In this document: positions 7,811-15,538 of the stretch, in pieces | How the letters are laid out: each line of letters begins with the position of its first letter | Numbering within the stretch: position 1 is the stretch's first letter | From: Rhodothermales bacterium | GTDB taxonomy: Bacteria > Bacteroidota > Rhodothermia > Rhodothermales > Bin80 | Length of the DNA stretch: 38,045 nt | Reading direction: 5' to 3' | Assembly: GCA_028278205.1 (NCBI GenBank) | Contig: JANQES010000024.1 | Coordinates: forward strand, 1 to 38,045 | Made by a program: the position numbers and the translations under genes | Notes under the pieces: generated by a model | Database searches by the model: none | What the model saw: only the letters and a program-made list of their open reading frames with translations | What the model was told of the DNA's origin: nothing

Positions 7811-9007
7811 TTACTTAAGTAAAACCAGCTTTTTTGCCTGGACGCCGGAGGGCGTTTCGACACGGTAAAAGTAGGTTCCACTGGGTAGCGTACCGGCATC
7901 GAAGACCACCTCGTGCCGGCCGGCTGCTTGCTGGGCATCAACCAGGCGGCGTACTTCGCGGCCCAGCACGTCGTAGATGCTCAGTCGTACCTGCTCGGCC
8001 TGCGGCAGCGAATAGGTAATCGTCGTTGCGGGGTTAAACGGGTTGGGATAGTTATCGAGTTCGAACCGGTGGGTCTCGTCGAGCACCGCCTCGTCTGCCG
8101 GCGACTCCTCCAGCACGCGCTCGGCGGCCGAAGCCTCTCCGGCTACGTTTATGGGGAAGTTAATCTGGTCGTGCGTAATGATACCGCCCGTAAGCCCCAC
8201 GAGCGGCAACTCAGGCACCCCGCCGTAGACGTTGCCGTCGGAGTGCCACGCGATGTTGATCGTCAAAAGCGACGGCTCGGTCATCGGGCAGAAGTTGAGG
8301 GTCCGTTCGATGCTGGCTTTTCCGTTTTTGTCGCCGATCATTACGTTGGGCACGCCGCCGAGGGCCACCGGCATGATGGCATCGGGTTCGCCGTTTTCGT
8401 CGGTGTCGAGGCCGAAGACGCCCCAGAGCGTGTAGACGCCGTTGACGATCACGTTGCGGACGCGTACCCGGATGTTTGCCTTGCCGTTAGGACGGCACTT
8501 GATGAACAACCGCCCTTGGGCTGCCAGCCATTCATCGAGCGTGATATCCTCGTTGGGGACCGATTTGCTCGGCGCAAAGCCGGGCACGTCGAGCACCGAC
8601 GGCACCTGCGCCCGGCCCCCGGCCCCATCGACGATGATGGCCACATCACGAAAGGGCACGTTGAGCATGTCCGGATCTACTTCCACAGGATGTATCATCG
8701 CCAGAATGTTCGGATCGACGCCCGTGGCCACGAGGGTGTTGCCGGGCGTGCTCGGTGTCAGGTCGAACGGCTCGACGCCGCCTTCATTGTACCCGAAGAC
8801 GAAGTTGAATCCGCCGGGGCCGAAGGGGGCGCCGAGATCCCAGACAGGCTGGCCGAGCAGCCGGTTGGCACCCGTAACCGCCACGCCCTCAATGTTGGCG
8901 ACCATGCCGCCTTGCGGGGTAAACATTGTTGATACAAACGGCGCTACCGCCAGCAACACGGCGGGCGCCACGACAGTGAGTGTGATAAGAGCAATACGCT
9001 TCCTCAT
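7811..9007 (-). CDS. Secreted protein of unknown function with T9SS sorting domain
   Basis: 398 residues. A signal peptide-like N-terminus (about 1-27: MRKRIALITLTVVAPAVLLA) leads to an unrecognised region of about 290 residues with no enzymatic motif. It includes a calcium-site-like stretch (FGLDTDENGEPD) and two cysteines (KCRPNG and NFCPMTE). From residue 318 a type A sorting domain is clear (NYPNPFNPATTITYSLP ... LPSGTYFYRVE ... KKLVLLK). It is therefore an exported or surface T9SS cargo. It lies 314 bases upstream of the CHAT gene on the same strand and shares an upstream box with the subtilase gene. A role as substrate or partner of either protease is only a guess. Confidence 0.85.
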   Translation of the reverse strand: MRKRIALITLTVVAPAVLLAVAPFVSTMFTPQGGMVANIEGVAVTGANRLLGQPVWDLGAPFGPGGFNFVFGYNEGGVEPFDLTPSTPGNTLVATGVDPNILAMIHPVEVDPDMLNVPFRDVAIIVDGAGGRAQVPSVLDVPGFAPSKSVPNEDITLDEWLAAQGRLFIKCRPNGKANIRVRVRNVIVNGVYTLWGVFGLDTDENGEPDAIMPVALGGVPNVMIGDKNGKASIERTLNFCPMTEPSLLTINIAWHSDGNVYGGVPELPLVGLTGGIITHDQINFPINVAGEASAAERVLEESPADEAVLDETHRFELDNYPNPFNPATTITYSLPQAEQVRLSIYDVLGREVRRLVDAQQAAGRHEVVFDAGTLPSGTYFYRVETPSGVQAKKLVLLK

Positions 9008-9182
9008 CCTCTCCTCCTGGGAATACGTTGCGGGGATACGAATACCAGCCTTTTCGAACGCTGAACGGGTCAGTATGACGAAAGGCCGGCAGCAGGAGGG
9101 GAAGGTTCAACCCTTCCCATCGACGTGTTCGTACGACACTCCGAACACGTTAACGCAGAAGGTAGCCCTAAATCGAGCCCGG

Positions 9183-9230
9183 AAAAATGGGAAGCAACCC
9201 CCTTTTGCTATGGGGAAATCCCCCAATGAA
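9183..9230 (-). promoter_or_regulatory. Upstream box B, matching box A
   Basis: About 176 bases upstream of the start at 9007, the plus strand reads GAAAAATGGGAAGCA, a C-rich run, TTTTGCTATGGGGAAA, then TCCCCCAATGA. It matches box A (3906-3955) over about 45 bases with small gaps, including a palindrome TGGGG-AAAT-CCCCA at about 9210-9224. Downstream, towards the gene, both copies continue CATTTT(T)C..GG.GCT, so the similarity extends past the palindrome. The rest of the gap 9008-9373 holds only the repeat at 9323-9363. Confidence 0.55.
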
Positions 9231-9322
9231 TCATATACTTAACGTAAGAAGGAACGCTGGAGATAAGGAGATGATTAAGGACGGGTACCCAATCCCCTGG
9301 CTTTGTCGTGGTATGGGAGGTG

Positions 9323-9363
9323 GTACTGCGTATTGCGTATTGGGGATACGCAGTACGCAATAC
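9323..9363. repeat. Hairpin of heptamer words (TACTGCG/TATTGCG)
   Basis: Left arm 9323-9341 (GTACTGCGTATTGCGTATT) pairs with 9345-9363 (GATACGCAGTACGCAATAC), apart from three C/T differences that alternate along the words. Only about 3 bases separate the arms. The element sits 10 bases beyond the stop of the DUF4212 gene and may also act as a transcript end. Confidence 0.75.
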
Positions 9364-9373
9364 AAAATAATCG

Positions 9374-9640
9374 CTAGCTCTCATCCTCATCTACTCTAAA
9401 CCTTTTATCCAGCCGGTTCATCAATATAACATACGTAAAGATCAAAATAACAAACACATAGATCGATCCCTGTTGCGCAAACCAGAAGCCCAGTTTAAAC
9501 CCGCCGATACGAATCGTGTCGAGTTCATCGACGAAGAGGATGCCAAAGCCGAAAGACACCACAAACCAGACAGCCAGCAACACCGCGAGATACCGCAGGT
9601 TCTTTCTCCAATAGCGACGCCGTGCCGTGTTTTCAGCCAT
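9374..9640 (-). CDS. DUF4212 sodium:solute symporter small subunit
   Basis: 88 residues from the ATG at about 9640 (MAENTARRRYWRKN); a GTG 7 codons further upstream overlaps the MscS stop. Two membrane segments (about 17-39 and 52-74) and the family core RYWRKNLRYLAVLLAVWFVV, SFGFGILFVD, FKLGFWFAQQGSIYVFV and LMNRLDKRF identify the DUF4212 small subunit. This protein is normally encoded immediately upstream of the VC_2705-type symporter. In this window the large subunit (37-1593) is 7.8 kb away on the same strand with three unrelated genes between, and it is truncated. The small subunit itself looks intact. Confidence 0.93.
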   Translation of the reverse strand: MAENTARRRYWRKNLRYLAVLLAVWFVVSFGFGILFVDELDTIRIGGFKLGFWFAQQGSIYVFVILIFTYVILMNRLDKRFRVDEDES

Positions 9641-9657
9641 AGTTTCACGTTTCAGAA

Positions 9658-10800
9658 TCACGTTTCCCCATCCCGCCCTTCGCCATCCAGCGCGGCCAGG
9701 GCCGGCTTCCAGTGTTCATCCCGAAAATACACGGTGCGCGTCGGGAAGGCAATTTCGAGGCCCTGTTCTTCGACGAGTTGCATGATTCGCAGCAAGACAT
9801 CCTCCTGCGTTTCCATAAAATCGGTAAAGGCCGTAGAGAGGGTAAAGCCCTGGACGAAGACATTTAAGCTGGAGTCGCCCAATTCTTTGAAATAGACCAG
9901 GTTCGATTCCGGATCGAGCGCCGGAGTGGTCGCCAGCAGGGCGCGGACGCCTTCGAGGAAGGCCTGCATCTGGGCCGGCGTCGTCTCGTAACCAAGCCCG
10001 ACGATAAACCGAAGGCGGCGCATAGGCCGCTTCGAATGGTTGACGATGGCCGTATTGGTGAACGTCTGGTTGGGCACCGTAGCGAGCGATTTGTCGAAAC
10101 GGCGAATCCGCGTCGTGCGCATGCCTACCTCTTCGACGACCCCCTCAACCCCGCCGAACTCGACCCAGTCGCCGACGTGGAACGGCTGATCGGTGAAGAC
10201 GACGACCGAGCCGAAGAAGTTGGCGACGGTGTCTTTAGCCGCCAGCGCCAGGGCCAACCCGCCGATGCCCAGGCTGGCGATGAGGCTCGCCACCGAGTAA
10301 CCCATCTTATCGACGACGACGACGGCCACGATGATGGCAAGAAACACCTTGAACGTCTTGCGCAAGAGCGGCACGAGTTGATCGTCGAGGCGCGTGTCGG
10401 TCTTTTCGGCGGCCCGGTCGGCAGCCCGCGCCAGCACGTCGAGCAGCCGAAAAGCCACCCAGGTAGCCGCCACCGCCAACGCCGCCATCAGCCCGTTAAT
10501 CACAAACTTGCGGACGTTGGTCGGCTCCTCCGGCAGTTGCAGCACGAACGCCACGGCGAACCACAACAGCACTTGCATCACCAGCGCCACGGGCTTGGGC
10601 ACCAGTTCGACGAGGTCGTCGTCCCACTGCACCCGCGTCTTACCGACGCGCTTTTTGAGCACACCGCCAAAGATCCACTGGACGACGCGGCGACTCAACA
10701 TCCCCAGAAAAACGAGCATGAGGGCCAGCAGCAGCCGCCACACTTCAACGCCCCAGAGCACCGTCTCCCCGAGAAAACCACTTTCGATGAATTGATTCAT
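9658..10800 (-). CDS. MscS-family mechanosensitive ion channel
   Basis: 380 residues. Predicted membrane segments lie at about 17-37, 72-92, 104-122 and 152-170. They are followed by the pore-lining helix of MscS (ASLIASLGIGGLALALAAKD) and the beta domain (TDQPFHVGDWVEFGGVEGVVEEVGMRTTRIR, quoted as two parts TDQPFHVGDWVEFGG and VEGVVEEVGMRTTRIR), then the alpha/beta C-terminal domain. The protein gates solute release on hypo-osmotic shock. Its stop overlaps the GTG alternative start of the DUF4212 gene, so the two are probably co-transcribed. Confidence 0.92.
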   Translation of the reverse strand: MNQFIESGFLGETVLWGVEVWRLLLALMLVFLGMLSRRVVQWIFGGVLKKRVGKTRVQWDDDLVELVPKPVALVMQVLLWFAVAFVLQLPEEPTNVRKFVINGLMAALAVAATWVAFRLLDVLARAADRAAEKTDTRLDDQLVPLLRKTFKVFLAIIVAVVVVDKMGYSVASLIASLGIGGLALALAAKDTVANFFGSVVVFTDQPFHVGDWVEFGGVEGVVEEVGMRTTRIRRFDKSLATVPNQTFTNTAIVNHSKRPMRRLRFIVGLGYETTPAQMQAFLEGVRALLATTPALDPESNLVYFKELGDSSLNVFVQGFTLSTAFTDFMETQEDVLLRIMQLVEEQGLEIAFPTRTVYFRDEHWKPALAALDGEGRDGET

Positions 10801-10854
10801 AGCGCTTTGCTAATTACGTCGAAATAAGCCCTGCTCGTTTTGCTTCTCAGGAGG

Positions 10855-10881
10855 GTCATGAGTCATGGGTCATGAGTCATG
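10855..10881. repeat. Tandem heptamers GTCATGA/GTCATGG
   Basis: Four successive 7-bp words (GTCATGA, GTCATGG, GTCATGA, GTCATGG) just upstream of the MscS gene. No clear inverted partner is adjacent, but related words in inverse orientation occur at 36251-36281. It is a single-arm member of the word-repeat family. Confidence 0.65.
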
Positions 10882-10991
10882 GGGTTCTCACCCATTACCG
10901 TCCGCTAAAACAGGCAAGACGTATTTCGGCTTAAATCGTATCGATGTTAGCCAGCCGATTCAACGATAAGATCCCCAATACGCTCCCCTTT

Positions 10992-11079
10992 AATGAATTT
11001 TGACAGGGAAATCCATCAAAGATCCTCGACTTCCGAATACCCGATGACGTTTTACCAAAACTAAACGTCAAAATTCATT
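10992..11079. repeat. 13-bp inverted repeat reaching into the WbqC-like gene
   Basis: AATGAATTTTGAC (10992-11004) and GTCAAAATTCATT (11067-11079) are perfect inverse copies 62 bases apart. The right arm lies inside the 3' end of the minus-strand gene 11061-11738 and encodes its residues MNFD just before the stop. Confidence 0.75.
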
Positions 11080-11738
11080 ATCCGAATGCCCTGGCGGATG
11101 ATCGAGGCGGCTTCGGGGCCGTAGTTGAAGAGCACGTCGAGAGCGGTCATGCCGGGTTCGAAGCCGTCGAAGGCCTGGCGATAGTGGGGATGTTCGTAAT
11201 GGAGCACCTGGAGCGGCGTCCCGGCCTGCGCGTCGAAGGCCGCCGAAGCCGCCGGCGCCAGCAACGTGGTCGGCCCGGCTTGATCGATGAGGCTTTTAAG
11301 ATCATCAGGCGGCCCGGCCAGCGTCGAGGCGCGGACGAGCGTCGCCGGCAAGTCCATCAGGGTGTGGATCAGTTCGACGGTGGCGCACGTCAGGTCGGCC
11401 AGGATCGTCCAGCGGCGCGTGAAAAGCGGCGCGAAGGCTTCTTCGTAAAAGTCGAAAAAAGGCGTGGGGCGATAGTTATATTCAAAGGCCTTCCAGTGTC
11501 TTTTCTGCCACGCCTCGACCTGCCGGATCCGAACCTCGCAAACAGGCCGTCCATGCTGGCGCCCTTTCAACGGGATCGACACCCACTGCCACCCCTGCGG
11601 ATTGCGCACCTTCGTCCGATTCTGAAACGACTGCCGGCTATATTGAAACGTGTCGGCCAGCACAAACCGATCAACAGCCCCCATCAAGGCGGCGTATTCG
11701 AGACGCGGAAAATATTCGGGCGGGCGAACGGCGATCAA
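11061..11738 (-). CDS. WbqC-like family protein
   Basis: 225 residues. The N-terminus IAVRPPEYFPRLEYAALM corresponds to the family's usual 'HQPxYxPwlg' opening, followed by DRFVLADTFQYSRQSFQNRTKVRNP and WVSIPLK, both typical of WbqC-like proteins (PF08889). These occur in polysaccharide biosynthesis loci; the biochemical role is unknown. The start used is TTG at 11738, because the family signature begins immediately after it and no ATG or GTG lies in frame upstream; no convincing ribosome site is visible. The last codons lie in an inverted-repeat arm. It is transcribed away from the carotenoid cluster. Confidence 0.82.
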   Translation of the reverse strand: MIAVRPPEYFPRLEYAALMGAVDRFVLADTFQYSRQSFQNRTKVRNPQGWQWVSIPLKGRQHGRPVCEVRIRQVEAWQKRHWKAFEYNYRPTPFFDFYEEAFAPLFTRRWTILADLTCATVELIHTLMDLPATLVRASTLAGPPDDLKSLIDQAGPTTLLAPAASAAFDAQAGTPLQVLHYEHPHYRQAFDGFEPGMTALDVLFNYGPEAASIIRQGIRIMNFDV

Positions 11739-11832
11739 GACAACACGAGACCTGAAAGATTCGGAGATCCAGAGAACGCTCCCCCCGAGAACGGCTCACA
11801 GGGGTAGGTTTTTGGCATCGAGGCAGCAGGAC

Positions 11833-11862
11833 AAGTTCCCCTCCTGGACAGGAGGGGAACTT
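11833..11862. repeat. 14-bp perfect palindrome with 2-base loop
   Basis: AAGTTCCCCTCCTG (11833-11846) and CAGGAGGGGAACTT (11849-11862) form a perfect hairpin. It lies in the 396-base divergent gap 11739-12134 between the WbqC-like and cruF-like genes. The same gap has AACAAC...GTTGTT flanking a CCTG...CAGG stem at about 11888-11920 and a run of CCC-containing words at about 11955-12000. No T-run follows, so it is more likely a repeat or operator than a terminator. Confidence 0.7.
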
Positions 11863-12134
11863 GAACCGCCACGTCGAAGAGAACTTAACAACCCTGCCTG
11901 TGCTCAGGGAAAGAGTTGTTTTGGCCACGAGGACGCGGGGAAGATAATAAGATCGCGGATTTCCCGATCTCGTACCCCAAATCCCGTATTCCGAATCAGT
12001 GAATAACGGAGCCCAGTGATCCTTCACCGGGTGGCGGCGAAGTTGTGACCTACCTGCAACATATCGACAACGATGAATCTCAAAAGCCCCCGACGCCGTT
12101 GGACGGGCGCATTGTGAACATTCCAACGTCAACC

Positions 12135-12956
12135 ATGAACGTCTCCCACGTCGCCACAGCCCCGGAGCGAGACTTCACCGGGCAGTTGTTCAGCATCGCT
12201 TTCTGGACCTTCGTAGGCTCCATCGGCTTCAGCATCGCCGGCACGTTGCTGCTGAAGTTGGCGCCCTCGTTGATGGAAATCTTCGGCCCCTACTATCCGC
12301 AACTCGTCAAGACGCCGACGTGGACCTACATGACGTTGCTGCCGATCCTGCCGGTGCTGATGTACGGCCGGTCGTTGGGCTGGCGGACGATGGCGTTTTT
12401 TGTGATCTGGGGCAGCATCATCGGCGGGCTAAGCGAATTCATCGGCACGACGACGGGGTTTCCGTTCGGCGAATATGCCTATACGAGATGGCTGGGGCCG
12501 AAGCTGATGGGACACGTGCCCTATTTCATCCCGCCCTCCTGGTTCGCCATGTCGATCATTTCGCTCGATCTGGCCCGGCGCATCGCGCGGCATCGCTGGA
12601 AACGCATCCTGCTGGCAACGCTCTTCATGACGCTCTGGGACGTCTCGCTCGACCCGGCGATGAGCCGCGCCTTTCCGTTCTGGACGTATCCCAACGGCGG
12701 CTTTTTCTTCGGCATGCCGGCCTCGAACTGGGCGGGATGGTTGCTCGTAAGTTTCATCATCGCCGCCGGTTACGAGTGGCTCGGTGGGGGGCTGCGCACA
12801 ACACACCGATGGGCGCCCTGGGTCTACCTGCTCAACTGCGCCTTTCCGCTGTCGATCAGCCTGCTCTACGGTCTGTATGCGGCCTTCGCCATCGGTGGCG
12901 TCGCCACAGCCCTGCCGCTGATGCTCGTCTGGCGCCGGGCTGAGTTAAAGGAATAG
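12135..12956 (+). CDS. cruF: Carotenoid biosynthesis protein, CruF-like hydratase
   Basis: 273 residues from ATG 12135 (a GTG at 12045 would add 30 unconvincing residues). It has about seven membrane segments, and the PF04240 signatures are visible: GLSEFIGTTTGFPFGEYAYT, FATLFMTLWDVSLDPAMS-like (LFMTLWDVSLDPAMS) and FPFWTYPNGGFFFGMPASNW. CruF and its archaeal relative are 1',2'-hydratases that add water across the terminal double bond of acyclic carotene ends. The next gene, 37 bases downstream, is phytoene synthase, so the two form a carotenoid operon. The gene symbol rests on family resemblance; other PF04240 members have different or unknown roles. Confidence 0.85.
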   Translation: MNVSHVATAPERDFTGQLFSIAFWTFVGSIGFSIAGTLLLKLAPSLMEIFGPYYPQLVKTPTWTYMTLLPILPVLMYGRSLGWRTMAFFVIWGSIIGGLSEFIGTTTGFPFGEYAYTRWLGPKLMGHVPYFIPPSWFAMSIISLDLARRIARHRWKRILLATLFMTLWDVSLDPAMSRAFPFWTYPNGGFFFGMPASNWAGWLLVSFIIAAGYEWLGGGLRTTHRWAPWVYLLNCAFPLSISLLYGLYAAFAIGGVATALPLMLVWRRAELKE

Positions 12957-12993
12957 TCATTTACTCGCTTGGCTCGTGTCATTCGCGAACACC

Positions 12994-13941
12994 ATGAGCA
13001 ATCTACCAACACGGATAGAGACCGACCGCCACGTCTGGCAGGCGTTTCAGCATCATTCGCGCACGTTCTCGTTGGCGACGCGGCTGTTGCCTGCTCCGGT
13101 CCGGATGCCCGTCGCCATGCTCTACCTGTTCTGCCGCACCGTCGATACCATCGCCGACGACCACGTGCTGGAGATCGGGCCGGACCGGGCGCTCGACGAA
13201 GTGTACGCGCTCAAAAACAAACTCGACGCCACCCTCGACGCGCGCCCGCCCGATGCCTTCATGTGGCAACGCCTTTTTGAGATCCACCGGCAGTTCGGCT
13301 TGAATCCGGAGCCCATGTATGAATTGATTGACGGCGCGGTGTGGGATCTCGAAGGACGCCCGGTAGCATCGCGCCAGGATCTCATCGACTATTCGAACCT
13401 CGTCGGAGGCAGCATCGGGGCGATGATGTTGCCGTTTCTGCTGAACGATCCGTCCGATTATGCCCGCGCCGAGCCGGCGGCCCGTGCCCTCGGCATCGCC
13501 ATGCAGATCACCAACATCACCCGCGACGTGGGCGAGGATCTCCGACGGCTGGATCGTGTCTATCTGCCGCGCACCTGGCTCGCCGCCTACGGCCTGACCC
13601 GCGAAGACCTGCGCCACCCCCCCCTGCCAACATCCTATCCGCGCCTGCTGGAAGACGTGATGGAGACCGCCGAAACGCTATTCCGCGAAGGCATGGCCGG
13701 CATCGACTTGCTCCCCAGGCGCGCGCAAATCGGCATCCGGTCTGCCGCCCGCATGTATCGCGAGATCCTCAACGAAGTGCGCGCGCGCGGCTACGACAAC
13801 CTCACCCAACGCGCCTTCGTCCCTTTCCGCCGCAAGTGCCTCCGGATCGTTTATGACGGCTATGAACGCCGAAAAGCCAGCCTTCGAACGATGACGAGTG
13901 AGAGTACGGAAACGCCACTGGCTACTGATTTTGGATTTTAG
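12994..13941 (+). CDS. crtB: Phytoene synthase
   Basis: 315 residues from ATG 12994 (a GTG at 12976 is possible). It condenses two geranylgeranyl diphosphates to phytoene, the first committed carotenoid step. The SRTFSLATRLLP opening, the first aspartate motif D51-T-I-A-D55 (FCRTVDTIADD) and the second motif (NITRDVGEDLRRLDRVYLP) are all present, as is the C-terminal RYDG-like region (ARGYDNLTQRAFVP). The last codons and the TAG stop (13939-13941) lie within the left arm of a 31-bp TTTTGGA inverted repeat, so the C-terminal residues TDFGF are repeat-derived. Confidence 0.95.
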   Translation: MSNLPTRIETDRHVWQAFQHHSRTFSLATRLLPAPVRMPVAMLYLFCRTVDTIADDHVLEIGPDRALDEVYALKNKLDATLDARPPDAFMWQRLFEIHRQFGLNPEPMYELIDGAVWDLEGRPVASRQDLIDYSNLVGGSIGAMMLPFLLNDPSDYARAEPAARALGIAMQITNITRDVGEDLRRLDRVYLPRTWLAAYGLTREDLRHPPLPTSYPRLLEDVMETAETLFREGMAGIDLLPRRAQIGIRSAARMYREILNEVRARGYDNLTQRAFVPFRRKCLRIVYDGYERRKASLRTMTSESTETPLATDFGF

Positions 13942-14201
13942 ATTTTGGATTTTGGATTTTGAGGTGGCGGCTGCTACTGATAATGGCACGCGGATGACGC
14001 GGATTAGACGGATTTACACGGATCTGATTTGTCGTCAGGAACAGGATGAACCCAGACAGCTCTGGGCGCAACAACTCGACCGGGGACTATCCTGTCCCTG
14101 ACGACAAAAATCCGCGAAAATCCGTACCATCCGCGTCATCCGCGTGCCATTTCAAGTAGAAGTGGCACCCAATCCAAAATCCAAAATCTAAAATCCAAAA
14201 T
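13928..14201. repeat. 274-bp nested inverted repeat bridging crtB and the acyltransferase gene
   Basis: The outer arms are a perfect 31-bp match: 13928-13958 (words TTTTGGA/TTTTAGA) and 14171-14201. Inside, 13983-14004 pairs perfectly with the stretch ending near 14149 (22 bp, CGCGGATGACGCGGA words). Then ACGGATTT pairs with AAATCCGT, GTCGTCAGG with CCTGACGAC, and ACAGGAT with ATCCTGT. The whole element can fold into one long stem. Its left arm contains the crtB stop codon, and its right arm ends at the first bases of the ATG (14200) of the next gene. It fills the whole intergenic gap. Confidence 0.9.
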
Positions 14202-14880
14202 GAACCTCGCTGCACCCCTTGTGGGACGGATGATGAAACGCGCCTTGCAGCGGGCTTTCCGTCGTGTCTGCTGGGTGGGTGCGTTGCCGAGTTTACCGCC
14301 GGGCGTGCCGGTGGTGCTCTATGCCAATCATCACAATTTTTACGACGGCTATCTGGCGTGGCTGCTCACCCAACACGTGCTGCGCCGCCCGTCGCTGACG
14401 TGGATGGCCGAGTGGGATAAATATCCGTTTTTCGGCGCCGTCGGCGCGTTGCCTTTTCCGCCGGACGACGCCCGGCGCCGGGCTGCGACGCTGCGCCACA
14501 CCATCCGCCGCTTCCGCGCCGAACCCGACACCATCCTCGTCTATTTTCCCGAAGGCCAGTTGCACCGCCCCGAAGACGGCATCCTGCCCTTCGACACCGA
14601 CGCCTTCGCCCGCCTCGACCGGATGCTGCCCGAAAAACTCTGGTGGCCTATCGGCATCCACGTCTCCTGGTGGGGCGAAGCCTTGCCCACCGCCTTACTC
14701 GGCGGCGGCGAGCCCTATCCGACGGCGTCGGGGCAGGAACCCGCACGCCTCGATGCCGTTTGGCACGCCGTTCGCTCGGCAGAACCGCAGCACACCCACC
14801 CCCTGCTCGACGGGCGCCGCAGCCCCGACGAGAACTGGGATCTGTCGTTCTTAAGCCACTTCTTCGAGCCTCGCGTATGA
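14200..14880 (+). CDS. PlsC-type acyltransferase, possibly carotenoid-glycoside or lipid acylation
   Basis: 226 residues. The 1-acylglycerol-3-phosphate acyltransferase signatures are visible: NHHNFYDG (the H-x4-D catalytic motif) and VYFPEGQLHRP (the FPEG substrate motif). It transfers an acyl chain to a hydroxyl group. It lies downstream of cruF and crtB, and relatives of this organism make acylated carotenoid glycosides (salinixanthin), so a CruD-like role is possible. A phospholipid or glycolipid role fits equally well. Its ATG is formed at the very end of a repeat arm, and no Shine-Dalgarno site precedes it. Its stop overlaps the next start (ATGA), implying translational coupling. Confidence 0.8.
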   Translation: MNLAAPLVGRMMKRALQRAFRRVCWVGALPSLPPGVPVVLYANHHNFYDGYLAWLLTQHVLRRPSLTWMAEWDKYPFFGAVGALPFPPDDARRRAATLRHTIRRFRAEPDTILVYFPEGQLHRPEDGILPFDTDAFARLDRMLPEKLWWPIGIHVSWWGEALPTALLGGGEPYPTASGQEPARLDAVWHAVRSAEPQHTHPLLDGRRSPDENWDLSFLSHFFEPRV

Positions 14881-15536
14881 TGCTGTTTGGGATCCTCTTT
14901 GCCGCCACTGTTGTGATGAATGCTCCCGCGTCGGGCCACCCTGCCCCCCCCGACACTGCCCTCGTCGACTCGACGCAGATCTATTACGCCGAGCAAAACG
15001 TCGAGGCGCTCAAGCGCCTGTATGAGCAAACCGACAACCGCGAGGTGGCGCTGCTCTGCCGCTACCGCCTCTATCCGCTGACGCAGGATCCGGTCTATCT
15101 CGAAAACCTGCCTCTCGATCTGAAAGCAGCAACGGCGCGCGAACTGGCGGTGCTCTCCGGCCTCTGGGGCTACCGCGTGATGGAATCGTCGGTTTTCAAA
15201 GTGCCCACCTACGGCAAACGCGCCACCCGCCTGATGGATCGGGCCAAAGCCCTCGACCCGACGGAACCGTTCGTACTGTTGATCGACGGCCAATCGCTCT
15301 TGTTTCGTCCCAAGATCTTCGGTGGCAACAAGCAAGAAGCCCTCGATCAGTTCAATCAACTCTACGAGGCCCTCCCCAATCACTCTTCTTCCGGCATCTC
15401 GGCGATAGAGGCCGGCCTGTGGGTGTGGTATACGCGCACGAAGATGAAAGACGAAACGGCCGACGCGCTCCGGTCGGAATTGCTGGCGCAAAACCCGCCG
15501 CCGCTCTACAAAGCCTTCCTGCTCGATCCGCCGTAG
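14877..15536 (+). CDS. Secreted protein of unknown function, TPR-like
   Basis: 219 residues from ATG 14877, which overlaps the acyltransferase stop by 4 bases. An N-terminal signal peptide (MMLFGILFAATVVMNAPASG) is followed by a helical region resembling tetratricopeptide repeats (YAEQNVEALKRLYEQTDNRE, ATRLMDRAKALDPTEPFVLL, KQEALDQFNQLYEALPNH). No enzymatic motif is visible. A periplasmic scaffold acting with the acyltransferase is plausible from the coupling, but no function can be assigned. Confidence 0.75.
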   Translation: MMLFGILFAATVVMNAPASGHPAPPDTALVDSTQIYYAEQNVEALKRLYEQTDNREVALLCRYRLYPLTQDPVYLENLPLDLKAATARELAVLSGLWGYRVMESSVFKVPTYGKRATRLMDRAKALDPTEPFVLLIDGQSLLFRPKIFGGNKQEALDQFNQLYEALPNHSSSGISAIEAGLWVWYTRTKMKDETADALRSELLAQNPPPLYKAFLLDPP

Positions 15537-15538
15537 GT

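Noticed and set aside
11671..12132. 153-codon minus-strand frame between the WbqC-like and cruF-like genes
   Set aside because: It overlaps the WbqC-like gene, runs through the palindrome at 11833 and has no protein-like pattern.
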